From Rhizobium subbaraonis (GTDB lineage Bacteria > Pseudomonadota > Alphaproteobacteria > Rhizobiales > Rhizobiaceae): a stretch of 64,000 nucleotides of DNA. Under the pieces are notes generated by a model that saw only the letters and a program-made list of their open reading frames with translations, had not been told where the DNA came from and searched no databases. The DNA is taken from contig NZ_OBQD01000008.1 of assembly GCF_900220975.1 (NCBI RefSeq), forward strand, positions 233,484-297,483, in the 5' to 3' direction. Positions 43,467 through 52,988 of this stretch are shown in pieces. Made by a program: the position numbers and the translations under genes. Every line of letters starts with the position of its first letter. Position 1 is the stretch's first letter.

Positions 43467-45206
43467 ATGGCCGATGACCACGAGTTTCGTGTTCGGCCTG
43501 GGCGCATCCGGTCAAACCGTGCGCAGTCGGCTCGGCCCTTCATCGCGCAGGCGCTGGCCGCCGCGAAGAAGGCGGGCGGCGGCGTCTCGCGCTCCGGGCG
43601 CGTCGTTGCCGCCAATCGCTCGCGCTTCGGCCACGGCCAGCGCGCCAGCATCCAGGCGAACCGCTTCATCACCGCGCGCACGCGCGGCGCAGTCATCAAG
43701 GCCCGCGTCGTGCGGCACTCCGGCCGCACCGCGCCGCTCGGCACGCATCTCGACTATCTCCGCCGCGATGGCGTGACCCGTGAGGGAGAAAAGGCCCGGC
43801 TGTTCGGGCCGGGAACGGAGGAAGCTGATGGCCGCGCCTTCGCCGGGCGATGCGAGGATGATCGCCATCATTTCCGCTTCATCGTCTCACCGGACGACGC
43901 CGTGGAGATGTCGGACCTCAAGTCCTTCACCCGCGATCTTGTCGGCCAGATAGAAAGGGACCTGGACACGCGGCTCGATTGGGTCGCGGTCGATCACTGG
44001 AACACCGAGCATCCTCACGTCCATCTGATCGTGCGCGGCGTCCGCGACGACGGCCAGGACCTCGTGATCTCGCGCGACTACATCAAGGAGGGTATGCGCG
44101 ATCGCGCGCGTGACCTCATCACACAAGAGCTTGGCCCGCGCACGGATCTCGATATTCGCCGCACGCTCGAACGCCAGACCGAGGCGGAGCGCTGGACGCA
44201 CCTTGATCGGCAGCTTGCCCGCGACGCTGGAAAGACCGGCGTCATCGATGTCGCCCCGGAAGGCGGCCGCCAGCCCGACGCTTACGCCGTCGAGAAAGTA
44301 GGTCGCCTGCGCAAACTCGCAACCCTCGGCCTCGCCAGTGAAGTCGGACCTGGCCAGTGGATGATCGACGATCAGGCTGAGGTGACGCTGCGCCAGCTCG
44401 GCGAACGCGGCGACATCATCAAGCGCATGCACCGCGCACTCACCGAACGCGGTATCGACCGCGGCTCGGGCAACTATGTCCTGGCAGGGGAAAGTCTCGA
44501 TGTGCCGGTCATCGGCCGTCTGGTCGAGCGCGGCCTCGATGACGAGCTGAAGGGAACGGCCTACGCCGTGGTCGACGGCGTCGATGGCCGGACCCACCAC
44601 ATCCGCTTGCCGCATCTCGATGCGGCGGGGGACAGCGCACCGGGCTCGATCGTCGAGCTGCGCGCCTATGAAGATGCGAGAGGCGAACGCCGCGTCGCGC
44701 TCGCCGTCCGCTCCGATCTCGATCTCCAGCATCAGGTGAACGCCTCGGGCGCGACCTGGCTCGACCGGCAGTCCATCGCCCGCGAACCCATCGCCATGTC
44801 GGAGGGCGGCTTCGGCGCCGAGGTGCGGCACGCAATGCGACAACGGGCGGAGCATCTGGTCCACGAAGGTCTCGCCGAGCAGCAAGGCCGCCGCGTCATC
44901 TTCAGCCGCAACCTGATCGAGACGCTTCGCCGCCGCGAGGTCGACGCCGTTGCCGACCGGCTGGCGAAGGAGACAGGCCGGCCGTTCAAAGTGGCCGGCA
45001 ATGGCGAATATGTCGCCGGCACCTATCGCCAGCGCATGACGCTCGCATCCGGCCGCTTCGCGATGATCGATGACGGCCTCGGCTTCCAGCTCGTGCCCTG
45101 GTCGCCGTCCCTCGAAAGCCAGCTCGGCAAACACGTCTCCGGGGTCGCCCGCGGCGACGGCGGTGTCGACTGGAGCTTCGGCCGCAAGCGGGGGCTCGGC
45201 CTCTAA
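43467..45206 (+). CDS. VirD2-type relaxase (DUF3363, MOB-P)
   Basis: A 579-residue relaxase that should nick oriT and pilot the strand. The relaxase domain (about 60-215) has the candidate catalytic tyrosine Tyr97 (THLDYLRRDG) and the histidine triad, HHF (134-136) and HPHVH (182-186). The C-terminal DUF3363 region (about 250-575) is usual for this family. Start MADDHEFRVRPGRI; the upstream frame to 43437 overlaps the oriT repeats and is not preferred. Confidence 0.93.
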   Translation: MADDHEFRVRPGRIRSNRAQSARPFIAQALAAAKKAGGGVSRSGRVVAANRSRFGHGQRASIQANRFITARTRGAVIKARVVRHSGRTAPLGTHLDYLRRDGVTREGEKARLFGPGTEEADGRAFAGRCEDDRHHFRFIVSPDDAVEMSDLKSFTRDLVGQIERDLDTRLDWVAVDHWNTEHPHVHLIVRGVRDDGQDLVISRDYIKEGMRDRARDLITQELGPRTDLDIRRTLERQTEAERWTHLDRQLARDAGKTGVIDVAPEGGRQPDAYAVEKVGRLRKLATLGLASEVGPGQWMIDDQAEVTLRQLGERGDIIKRMHRALTERGIDRGSGNYVLAGESLDVPVIGRLVERGLDDELKGTAYAVVDGVDGRTHHIRLPHLDAAGDSAPGSIVELRAYEDARGERRVALAVRSDLDLQHQVNASGATWLDRQSIAREPIAMSEGGFGAEVRHAMRQRAEHLVHEGLAEQQGRRVIFSRNLIETLRRREVDAVADRLAKETGRPFKVAGNGEYVAGTYRQRMTLASGRFAMIDDGLGFQLVPWSPSLESQLGKHVSGVARGDGGVDWSFGRKRGLGL

Positions 45207-45232
45207 TCACCTAAGAAGAAAGGACCGCAGCA

Positions 45233-47224
45233 ATGTCCGCGACCAAAATCCTGTGGGGCCAGATCGCCGTCGTCTTCCTCATCGTGCTGCTCACCACCTG
45301 GGCGGCGACGCAATATGTCGCATGGAGCCTCGGCTTTCAGGCACAGCTCGGCGCGCCCTGGTTTTCCCTGTTCGGCCTACCGATCTACTATCCGCCGGCG
45401 TTCTTCTGGTGGTGGTATTTCTACGACGCCTACGCGCCGGAGGTCTTCGCCAAGGGCGGGATGATCTCGGCGTCGGGCGGCTTCATCGCCATAGCCGTCG
45501 CCATCGGCATGTCGGTCTGGCGCGCCCGCGAAGCAAAAAGCGCAGCGACCTACGGCTCCGCCCGCTGGGCCGGAAAGGACGAGGTGAAGGCCGCGGGCCT
45601 GCTCAGTCCCGACGGTGTCGTGCTCGGCCGCTATGATCGCGACTATCTCCGTCACGACGGCCCCGAGCATGTGCTTTGCTTCGCCCCGACCCGATCGGGC
45701 AAGGGCGTCGGCTTGGTCGTGCCCTCCCTGTTGACCTGGCCGGGCTCGGCCATCGTCCACGACATCAAAGGGGAAAACTGGCAGCTCACCGCCGGTTTTC
45801 GCGCCCGGCATGGCCGCGTTCTGCTGTTCGACCCGACCAACCCCAAATCGTCGGCCTACAATCCGCTGCTCGAGGTGCGCCGCGGCGAATGGGAAGTCCG
45901 CGACGTCCAGAACATCGCCGACATCCTGGTCGATCCCGAAGGCTCGCTCGAAAAGCGGAACCATTGGGAGAAGACCAGTCATGCCCTGCTGGTCGGCGCC
46001 ATCCTGCATGTGCTCTACGCCGAGGACGACAAGACATTGGCCGGCGTCGCCGCTTTCCTGTCCGATCCAAAGCGCCCGATCGAGTCGACGCTTGCCGCGA
46101 TGATGAAGACCAGCCACCTCGGCGAGGCAGGGCCGCACCCCGTCATCGCCAGCGCCGCGCGCGAGTTGCTCAACAAATCGGACAACGAACGCTCGGGCGT
46201 GCTCTCCACCGCCATGTCGTTTCTCGGCCTCTACCGTGACCCTGTCGTCGCCGAGGTGACACGGCGCTGCGACTGGCGGATCAGCGACATGGTGGGCGGC
46301 AAGCTCCCGACCACGCTCTACCTTGTCGTGCCGCCGTCCGACATCAACCGCACCAAGCCATTGATACGCCTGATCCTCAATCAGGTCGGCCGCCGTCTCA
46401 CCGAGGATCTGCAAGCGAAGGCCGGGCGGCATCGCCTGCTGCTCATGCTCGACGAGTTTCCCGCCCTCGGCCGCCTCGATTTCTTCGAGTCCGCGCTGGC
46501 CTTCATGGCGGGCTACGGTCTCAAGAGCTTTCTGATCGCTCAATCGCTGAATCAGATCGAGAAGGCTTACGGCCCGAACAACTCGGTCCTCGACAACTGC
46601 CATGTGCGCGTTTCCTTTGCGACGAACGACGAAAGGACCGCGAAGCGGGTCAGCGACGCGCTCGGAACCGCGACCGAGATGAAGGCGATGAAGAACTACG
46701 CCGGGCATCGGCTCTCGCCCTGGCTCGGCCATTTGATGGTGTCGCGTTCGGAGACCGCGCGACAGCTCCTGACACCAGGCGAGATCATGCAGCTCCCGCC
46801 GACCGACGAGATCGTCATGGTCGCCGGGACGCCGCCGATCCGGGCGAAGAAGGCGCGCTACTATGAAGATGCCCGCTTCAAGGAACGCATCATGTCACCG
46901 CCGGGGCTGGCGCGGCCTGCTGAAGGTCGGCCCGACGATTGGAGCAAGCTGCCGATCCCCGCGCGCCCGGACATGACCGAAAACGCTGCGCCAACGATGA
47001 GCGGTGACAACGAAGAGGATTCCACCGACTCCGAACGTCGGCATCAGCCCGAACTCAACCGGGTGAACCCCATCGAAAAGAAGGCGCCGATCGACAATGA
47101 GTTTGAGATCGATTTGCCTGACGACACAGAGGACGACGCCGCGCGCAACCAGCGGCTGACCCGCGTCATGCGCGGCGTTGCCCGCCAGGTCTCGCTCGAT
47201 CCCAATGACGGCATGGAGCTGTAG
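45233..47224 (+). CDS. traG: Type IV coupling protein TraG/VirD4
   Basis: A 663-residue inner-membrane ATPase linking the relaxosome to the secretion channel. Membrane segments at about 8-32, 45-65 and 78-98 are followed by Walker A (PTRSGKGVG, about 152-160) and Walker B (LLLMLDEFPALGRL). The acidic C-terminal tail (about 580-663) is likely the substrate-recruitment region. Ribosome-binding site AAGAAAGGA. Confidence 0.94.
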   Translation: MSATKILWGQIAVVFLIVLLTTWAATQYVAWSLGFQAQLGAPWFSLFGLPIYYPPAFFWWWYFYDAYAPEVFAKGGMISASGGFIAIAVAIGMSVWRAREAKSAATYGSARWAGKDEVKAAGLLSPDGVVLGRYDRDYLRHDGPEHVLCFAPTRSGKGVGLVVPSLLTWPGSAIVHDIKGENWQLTAGFRARHGRVLLFDPTNPKSSAYNPLLEVRRGEWEVRDVQNIADILVDPEGSLEKRNHWEKTSHALLVGAILHVLYAEDDKTLAGVAAFLSDPKRPIESTLAAMMKTSHLGEAGPHPVIASAARELLNKSDNERSGVLSTAMSFLGLYRDPVVAEVTRRCDWRISDMVGGKLPTTLYLVVPPSDINRTKPLIRLILNQVGRRLTEDLQAKAGRHRLLLMLDEFPALGRLDFFESALAFMAGYGLKSFLIAQSLNQIEKAYGPNNSVLDNCHVRVSFATNDERTAKRVSDALGTATEMKAMKNYAGHRLSPWLGHLMVSRSETARQLLTPGEIMQLPPTDEIVMVAGTPPIRAKKARYYEDARFKERIMSPPGLARPAEGRPDDWSKLPIPARPDMTENAAPTMSGDNEEDSTDSERRHQPELNRVNPIEKKAPIDNEFEIDLPDDTEDDAARNQRLTRVMRGVARQVSLDPNDGMEL

Positions 47225-47228
47225 CACC

Positions 47229-47678
47229 ATGCCCGGACGCAAGAAGAAGGTGCCGATTTCCGTATATCTCGACCCCGACATCATGGCGACACTATCGGAC
47301 TATGCAGGCCGACGTGAACAACCGCTCTCCCTGATCGCCGAGGCCGCCATCGCGTCCTTCCTGTCGCCGGACGATGCGGAGCGGCGTGAAGCCGTGGTCG
47401 CCAAACGCCTCGACCAGATCGATCGCCGTCTCAACCGCATGGAGCGCGACATCGGGATCTCCGTCGAGACCATGGCCGTATTCATCCGGTTCTGGCTCAA
47501 CACGACGCCGGCGCTGCCCGAGCCCGCAGCCCAGGCAGCGCGCGCCATGGTCGGGAAGCGCTACGAGGCGTTCATCGCGGCCCTTGGACGGCGCTTGGCC
47601 CAGGGACCGAAACTTCGGCAGGAGATCGTTGAAGATGTCGGCGAGTCGCCGTCCAGCCCGACAGAGAGCGATCCATAG
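47229..47678 (+). CDS. CopG-like ribbon-helix-helix protein
   Basis: A 149-residue protein with an N-terminal RHH (KKVPISVYLDPDIMATLSDY) and a helical C-terminal part (about 55-130) of the kind seen beside traG in ICEs. It is a plausible repressor of the trb operon, because an inverted repeat lies between it and trbB (47765-47781). Starts five bases after traG. Confidence 0.85.
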   Translation: MPGRKKKVPISVYLDPDIMATLSDYAGRREQPLSLIAEAAIASFLSPDDAERREAVVAKRLDQIDRRLNRMERDIGISVETMAVFIRFWLNTTPALPEPAAQAARAMVGKRYEAFIAALGRRLAQGPKLRQEIVEDVGESPSSPTESDP

Positions 47679-47764
47679 GCTTCAGCGCGCGTGGATCAAT
47701 AGCATCGCCCAACCGCCGTTCTCCTGTATTTGCACGCCACGCTACTACGACGATCGATACTTGT

Positions 47765-47820
47765 TGAATCAGCCTGATTCACGGCTCTTTTAATCACCCC
47801 GATCCGGGGACCGTCTTTTT
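47765..47820 (+). promoter_or_regulatory. Inverted repeat and terminator-like hairpin before trbB
   Basis: TGAATCA-GCC-TGATTCA (47765-47781) is a perfect inverted repeat and a candidate operator for the preceding CopG-like protein. CCCCGATCCGGGG (47797-47809) forms a 5-base stem with a 3-base loop followed by a T tract ending at 47820, which could attenuate read-through from traG. No convincing -35/-10 pair was found. Confidence 0.5.
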
Positions 47821-47846
47821 CAGCCCCGTCAGAAAGCGGGGCCGAA

Positions 47847-48830
47847 ATGACCACAACCAGCCAGAAGCCGGAGGCGTTCGCGCGCGGTGCGCGCATGCTT
47901 CGCACCGCGCTCGGCTCGACCATCACCCATTTTCTCGAAGACCCAGCCGTCGTCGAAATCATGCTGAACCCGGACGGCCGTCTCTGGGTAGATCGCCTCT
48001 CTGAAGGGCTGGCCGATACGGGTGAGACGCTGTCGCCCGCCGATGGCGAACGCATCGTGCGGCTGGTCGCTCACCATGTCGGCGTCGAGGTGCATCCGCG
48101 CAGCCCGCGAGTCTCCGCCGAGCTTCCTGAGACGGGAGAGCGGTTCGAGGGCTTGCTGCCGCCCGTTGTCGCCGCACCGGCCTTCGCCATCCGCAAGCCC
48201 GCCGTCGCGATCTTCACGCTCGACGATTATGTGGCCGCCGGAATCATGTTCGCCGACCAGGCGGCGACGCTACGCGCAGCCGTGATGGCGCGCGCCAATA
48301 TCCTTGTCGCGGGCGGCACTTCCACCGGCAAAACCACGCTGACCAATGCGCTTCTGGCCGAGGTCGCCAAGACGGCGGATCGCGTCGTCATCATCGAGGA
48401 TACCCGCGAGCTTCAGTGCGCCGCGCCCAATCTTGTCGCCATGCGGACCAAGGATGGAGTGGCCACGCTCTCGGAGCTGGTTCGCTCTTCGCTACGCCTG
48501 CGCCCCGATCGCATTCCCATCGGCGAGGTGCGCGGCTCTGAAGCTCTCGATCTCCTGAAAGCATGGGGAACCGGCCACCCCGGCGGCATCGGCACGATCC
48601 ACGCCGGGAGCGGCATCGGCGCGCTGCGCCGCCTTGAACAACTCATCCAGGAGGCCGTCGTCACGGTCCCGCGCGCCCTGATCGCCGAGACCATCGATCT
48701 TGTTGCCGTCCTCTCCGGCCGCGGCTCCGCGCGCCGGCTCGCCGAACTCGCCCGTGTCGAAGGGCTCGGCCCGGACGGTGACTACGCCATCACCCCCGCA
48801 ACCCTTGACCGCACAGGAGCCCCAACATGA
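47847..48830 (+). CDS. trbB: Conjugal transfer ATPase TrbB (VirB11 family)
   Basis: A 327-residue secretion ATPase. Walker A is GGTSTGKT (156-163); the GEVRG (Asp/His box area) and [14 protein letters not shown] motifs of VirB11-type ATPases are clear. It powers pilus assembly and transport from the inner face of the membrane. A hairpin (GCCCCG/CGGGGC) overlaps the ribosome-binding region. It overlaps trbC by four bases. Confidence 0.95.
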   Translation: MTTTSQKPEAFARGARMLRTALGSTITHFLEDPAVVEIMLNPDGRLWVDRLSEGLADTGETLSPADGERIVRLVAHHVGVEVHPRSPRVSAELPETGERFEGLLPPVVAAPAFAIRKPAVAIFTLDDYVAAGIMFADQAATLRAAVMARANILVAGGTSTGKTTLTNALLAEVAKTADRVVIIEDTRELQCAAPNLVAMRTKDGVATLSELVRSSLRLRPDRIPIGEVRGSEALDLLKAWGTGHPGGIGTIHAGSGIGALRRLEQLIQEAVVTVPRALIAETIDLVAVLSGRGSARRLAELARVEGLGPDGDYAITPATLDRTGAPT

Positions 48831-49159
48831 TCCGCACCACGATGAGCGTTCGCCGCTATGCCGCGACGGCCGCCGCCTTCACCTACATCAACCTCGTCCT
48901 CGTTCCCGCCGCCCATGCCTCCGGCTCGTCCATGCCGTGGGAAGCACCGCTCCAGAAAATTCTCGAATCCATCGAGGGGCCGGTCGCCAAGATCGTCGCC
49001 GTCATCATCATTATCGCCACTGGCCTGGCGCTGGCGTTCGGTGACACGTCCGGCGGCTTCCGGAAGCTGATCCAGATCGTCTTCGGTCTCAGCATCGCGT
49101 TTGCGGCGTCGAGCTTCTTCCTGTCGTTCTTCTCATTCGGCGGCGGGGCGCTCGTCTGA
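48827..49159 (+). CDS. trbC: TrbC, pilin precursor (VirB2 family)
   Basis: A 110-residue protein with a signal peptide (about 10-32) and two further hydrophobic segments (about 57-75 and 85-105), as expected for the conjugative pilin that TraF cleaves. It overlaps both neighbours. The sequence after the signal starts with SSMPWEAPLQKILESIEGP, a typical TrbC beginning. Confidence 0.92.
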   Translation: MIRTTMSVRRYAATAAAFTYINLVLVPAAHASGSSMPWEAPLQKILESIEGPVAKIVAVIIIIATGLALAFGDTSGGFRKLIQIVFGLSIAFAASSFFLSFFSFGGGALV

Positions 49160-49440
49160 TGGCGGCGGCGCTCGAACAACTCGACGCGGTGCCGGGTTTC
49201 ACCGTCCCGGTTCACCGGGCGCTGACCGAGCACATTCTGCTGGGCGGCGCACCGCGCGCGCTCGCCATCCTGAACGGCACGCTGGCCGGAGCCGTGGGCC
49301 TCGGCCTGCGCCTCTGGCTCGTCGGTCTGCTGATCTGGGCCGTTGGCCATATCGCAGCCGTGTGGGCTGCAAAGCGCGATCCGCTCTTCGTCGAGGTCGG
49401 CCGCCGCCACCTGCGCATCCCCGCTCATCTGTCCGTCTGA
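49159..49440 (+). CDS. trbD: TrbD (VirB3-like)
   Basis: A 93-residue protein with a hydrophobic central region (about 35-65) and the conserved PGFTVPVHRALTEHILLGG start. VirB3-like proteins pair with the TrbE ATPase in the inner membrane. Its first base overlaps the trbC stop. Confidence 0.92.
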   Translation: MAAALEQLDAVPGFTVPVHRALTEHILLGGAPRALAILNGTLAGAVGLGLRLWLVGLLIWAVGHIAAVWAAKRDPLFVEVGRRHLRIPAHLSV

Positions 49441-49454
49441 GGAGGCGCATCGCC

Positions 49455-51905
49455 ATGATGAATCTTGCCGAATATCGCCGCACCGCAACCCGACTCGCTG
49501 ACTATCTGCCCTGGGTCGCGCTCGTCGCCGAGGGCGTCGTGCTTAACAAGGATGGCAGCTTTCAGCGCACGGCCCGCTTCCGCGGCCCTGATCTGGACTC
49601 CGCGGTCGCTGCCGAACTGGTCGCCGTCGCCGGGCGGCTCAACAACGCTTTCCGCCGTCTCGGATCGGGTTGGGCCATCTTCGTCGAGGCGCAGCGGCAC
49701 GAGGCGTCGATCTATCCGGCAGACCTGTTTCCCGACGCAGCCGCAGCGCTCCTCGATGCCGAGCGCAAAGCCGATTTCGAGGAAACAGGCGCGCATTACG
49801 TCTCCGGCTACTATCTCACCATCACCTATCTGCCGCCGGCCGAGGACGCCGCGCGCACCGAAGCCTGGCTCTATGAGGGCCGCGAACGCGCTGGCATCGA
49901 TCCGAAGGAAATCCTGAACACCTTTGTCGACCGCACCGATCGCGTGCTGGCGCTACTCGACGGCTTTATGCCGGAATGCCAGTGGCTCGATAGCAGCGAG
50001 ACGCTGACCTATCTCCATTCGACCGTCTCGACCAAACGGCACCGCGTCCGCGTGCCCGAAACGCCGGTCTATCTCGACGCGCTGCTCGCCGACCAACCGC
50101 TCACCGGCGGCCTGGAGCCGCGTCTCGGAACGGCGCATCTGCGCGTTCTCACCATTGTCGGTTTCCCAACCGCGACCACACCCGGCATCCTCGACGATCT
50201 CAATCGGCTCGCCTTCCCCTATCGCTGGTCGACGCGCGCCATCCTGCTCGACAAGACCGACGCGACCAAGCTGCTGACCAAGATCCGCCGCCAATGGTTC
50301 GCCAAGCGCAAAAGCATCGCCGCGATCCTGAAAGAGGTGCTGACCAACGAGGCGTCCGCGCTGGTCGATACCGACGCCTCGAACAAGGCGGCGGACGCCG
50401 ATCTCGCCCTCCAGGAACTCGGCGCTGACTACGCCGGCCAATCCTATGTCACCGCGACGATCGCGGTATGGGACAACGATCCCCGAATTGCCGACGAGAA
50501 GCTTCGCCTCGCCGAGAAAGTCATCCAGGGCCGCGACTTCACGGCCATGACTGAAACGATCAATGCCGTCGATGCCTGGCTGGGCTCATTGCCGGGACAT
50601 GTTTACGCCAACGTGCGCCAGCCCCCGATCTCGACGCTGAATCTCGCCCACATGATCCCGCTCTCGGCGGTGTGGGCGGGGCCGGAACGGGACGAGCATT
50701 TCGGAGCGCCCCCCTTGCTGTTCGGCAAGACCGAGGGCTCGACCCCGTTCCGGTTTTCTCTCCATGTCGGCGATGTCGGTCACACGCTCGTCGTCGGCCC
50801 GACCGGCGCCGGCAAATCGGTGCTTCTCGCCGTCATGGCCTTGCAGTTCCGGCGCTACGCCGGTGCCCAGGTCTTCGCCTTCGACTTCGGCGGTTCGATC
50901 CGCGCCGCCGCGCTCGCCATGGGCGGTGATTGGCACGATCTCGGCGGCGATCTCACCGAGGGCGTGGACTCCTCGGTCGCGCTGCAACCGCTTGCGCGCA
51001 TTCACGACACGCCCGAACGCGCCTGGGCGGCCGACTGGATCGTCGCCATCCTGATCCGCGAAGGCATCGCGATCACCCCCGAGGTGAAGGAGCACCTTTG
51101 GTCGGCGCTGACCTCACTGGCATCGGCGCCGGTCGAGGAGCGCACGATCACCGGCCTCACGGTGTTGCTCCAAGCGAACGAGCTGAAGCAGGCGCTGCGA
51201 CCGTATTGCGTGGGCGGCCCCTATGGGCGGCTACTCGACGCCGAGGTCGAACATCTCGGCTCGGCATCGGTGCAGGCGTTCGAGATCGAGGGACTGGTCG
51301 GGACTGGCGCGGCACCCGCCGTCCTCGCCTATCTCTTCCATCGCATCGGCGACCGTCTCGACGGCTCGCCGACGCTGCTCATCATCGACGAGGGCTGGCT
51401 CGCACTCGACGACGATGCCTTCTCCGGGCAATTGCGCGAGTGGCTGAAGACGCTGCGCAAGAAAAACGCCAGCGTCATCTTCGCCACGCAGTCGCTGTCC
51501 GACATAGACAACAGCAACATCGCCCCGGCCATCATCGAGAGCTGCCCGACAAGGCTCCTCCTGCCGAACGAACGCGCGATCGAGCCGCAGATCACGGAGA
51601 TCTATCGGCGCTTCGGTCTCAACGACCGCCAGATCGAAATCCTCGCGCGGGCCACGCCCAAGCGCGACTATTACTGCCAGTCGCGGCGCGGCAATCGCCT
51701 GTTCGAGCTGGGGCTCTCCGAAGTCGGCCTCGCGCTCGCCGCCACCTCCTCCAAGACCGACCAGTCCGAGATCGCGCGCACAGTCGCCGAGCATGGCCGC
51801 GAGGGCTTTCTCGCCGCCTGGCTGCGCCTGCGCGGCGCCGAGTGGGCCGCAGACCTCATCCCTGACCTCACGAACCTCACCCCTCAGCAGTCCGAGAAGG
51901 AGTAA
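49455..51905 (+). CDS. trbE: Conjugal transfer ATPase TrbE (VirB4 family)
   Basis: A 816-residue AAA+ ATPase. N-terminal CagE/TrbE domain (about 180-390), then Walker A (VGPTGAGKS, about 447-455) and Walker B (LIIDEGWLALDD). It energises pilus biogenesis. ATG at 49455 (or 49458) follows GAGGAGG; the longer frame upstream to 49101 overlaps trbD in another frame and is not used. Stop overlaps trbJ start (TAATG). Confidence 0.95.
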   Translation: MMNLAEYRRTATRLADYLPWVALVAEGVVLNKDGSFQRTARFRGPDLDSAVAAELVAVAGRLNNAFRRLGSGWAIFVEAQRHEASIYPADLFPDAAAALLDAERKADFEETGAHYVSGYYLTITYLPPAEDAARTEAWLYEGRERAGIDPKEILNTFVDRTDRVLALLDGFMPECQWLDSSETLTYLHSTVSTKRHRVRVPETPVYLDALLADQPLTGGLEPRLGTAHLRVLTIVGFPTATTPGILDDLNRLAFPYRWSTRAILLDKTDATKLLTKIRRQWFAKRKSIAAILKEVLTNEASALVDTDASNKAADADLALQELGADYAGQSYVTATIAVWDNDPRIADEKLRLAEKVIQGRDFTAMTETINAVDAWLGSLPGHVYANVRQPPISTLNLAHMIPLSAVWAGPERDEHFGAPPLLFGKTEGSTPFRFSLHVGDVGHTLVVGPTGAGKSVLLAVMALQFRRYAGAQVFAFDFGGSIRAAALAMGGDWHDLGGDLTEGVDSSVALQPLARIHDTPERAWAADWIVAILIREGIAITPEVKEHLWSALTSLASAPVEERTITGLTVLLQANELKQALRPYCVGGPYGRLLDAEVEHLGSASVQAFEIEGLVGTGAAPAVLAYLFHRIGDRLDGSPTLLIIDEGWLALDDDAFSGQLREWLKTLRKKNASVIFATQSLSDIDNSNIAPAIIESCPTRLLLPNERAIEPQITEIYRRFGLNDRQIEILARATPKRDYYCQSRRGNRLFELGLSEVGLALAATSSKTDQSEIARTVAEHGREGFLAAWLRLRGAEWAADLIPDLTNLTPQQSEKE

Positions 51906-52690
51906 TGATCATGAATACGCTTCGTTCACGCCCGCGCGCGCTGTCGCTCGCGGCCTTCATCCTGGCGATACCGCTCGCCGCATCGCCGGTGCTGACCGCG
52001 CCAGCGCACGCGCAATTCGGTTTCGGCGGTATCGTCTATGACCCTACCAACTACGCCCAGAACGTCCTGACGGCGGCGCGCTCCCTCGAGCAGATCAACA
52101 ACCAGATCCGCTCGCTTCAGAACGAGGCGCAGAGCCTCATCAACCAGGCCAAGAATCTGGCGAACCTGCCGTACTCGGCGCTCCAACAGATTCAGCAGAA
52201 CGTCCAGCGCACCCAGCAGCTCCTCGGCCAGGCGCAGAACATCGCCTTCGACGTCCAGAACGTCGATCGGATGTTCCAGCAGCAATATGGCAGCGTCTCA
52301 CTGTCGTCATCGGACGCCAAGCTCATCACCGACGCTCGCTCGCGCTGGCAGAACACCGTCGGCGGTTTGCAGGACGCCATGCGCATTCAGGCCGGCGTCG
52401 TCGGCAATATCGACAGCAATCGCACGCAGATGTCGAACCTCGTCAGCCAGAGCCAGGGCGCACAGGGTGCGTTGCAGGCGACACAGGCAGGCAATCAGCT
52501 TCTCGCGCTGCAATCGCAGCAGCTCTCCGACCTGATCGCGCTGATCTCCGCCAACGGCCGGGCCACGGCGCTGACTGACGCGGAGCGCGCGGCGGCGGCC
52601 GATCAAGGCCGGGAGCAGCGCCGCCGCTTCCTCACGCCGGGCGCGGGCTATCAGCCCGGCAACGCGCAGATGTTCGGTAACGGCAACTGA
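51905..52690 (+). CDS. trbJ: TrbJ (VirB5-like minor pilus protein)
   Basis: A 261-residue protein with a signal peptide (about 15-38, AxA cleavage) and a long coiled-coil region rich in Gln/Asn (about 55-110), as in TrbJ/VirB5. Predicted periplasmic. ATG at 51905 overlaps the trbE stop by one base; a second ATG follows two codons later. Confidence 0.92.
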   Translation: MIMNTLRSRPRALSLAAFILAIPLAASPVLTAPAHAQFGFGGIVYDPTNYAQNVLTAARSLEQINNQIRSLQNEAQSLINQAKNLANLPYSALQQIQQNVQRTQQLLGQAQNIAFDVQNVDRMFQQQYGSVSLSSSDAKLITDARSRWQNTVGGLQDAMRIQAGVVGNIDSNRTQMSNLVSQSQGAQGALQATQAGNQLLALQSQQLSDLIALISANGRATALTDAERAAAADQGREQRRRFLTPGAGYQPGNAQMFGNGN

Positions 52691-52700
52691 GGTCGCGGTC

Positions 52701-52985
52701 ATGGACGGCAAGATGCTGGCCCGGCTGGGCGCCATCGTTTTCGTATCGTTCGCCATCACGGCGACGGCGATCGAGATGACCCGGAAGGACGCGGCCCCTG
52801 AAACGGAGCGCGTCCACGCTGTCGAACCCAAGCGCGATGCGCTCCGCGAAGGGCAGCGCCGGTGCCAGCAGCTTGGCCAGGCGGCGGCGAGCGATACCGA
52901 CTGCATGCGCATCTGGGCCGAGAGCCGCGATCGCTTCCTCGGTCGCCTCCCGGCGCCTGCTGTCCGGACAACAGAAGGACGGTGA
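52701..52985 (+). CDS. trbK: TrbK-like entry-exclusion protein (TrbK-alt)
   Basis: A 94-residue protein with one N-terminal membrane segment (about 5-25) and a cysteine pair in the periplasmic part (Cys55 and Cys68). The position between trbJ and trbL and the size match TrbK-alt, which blocks redundant transfer into cells already carrying the element. Sequence similarity alone is weak. Confidence 0.75.
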   Translation: MDGKMLARLGAIVFVSFAITATAIEMTRKDAAPETERVHAVEPKRDALREGQRRCQQLGQAAASDTDCMRIWAESRDRFLGRLPAPAVRTTEGR

Positions 52986-52988
52986 ACC

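Noticed and set aside
43220..43477. An 85-codon open frame between the transglycosylase and relaxase genes
   Set aside because: Its translation is Arg/Cys/His-rich and it runs through the CGCACATTGC repeats; the sequence is better explained as oriT/noncoding.
49101..49454. Upstream extension of trbE to 49101
   Set aside because: It lies over trbC and trbD in another frame; the ATG at 49455 with GAGGAGG and a family-like N terminus is the real start.
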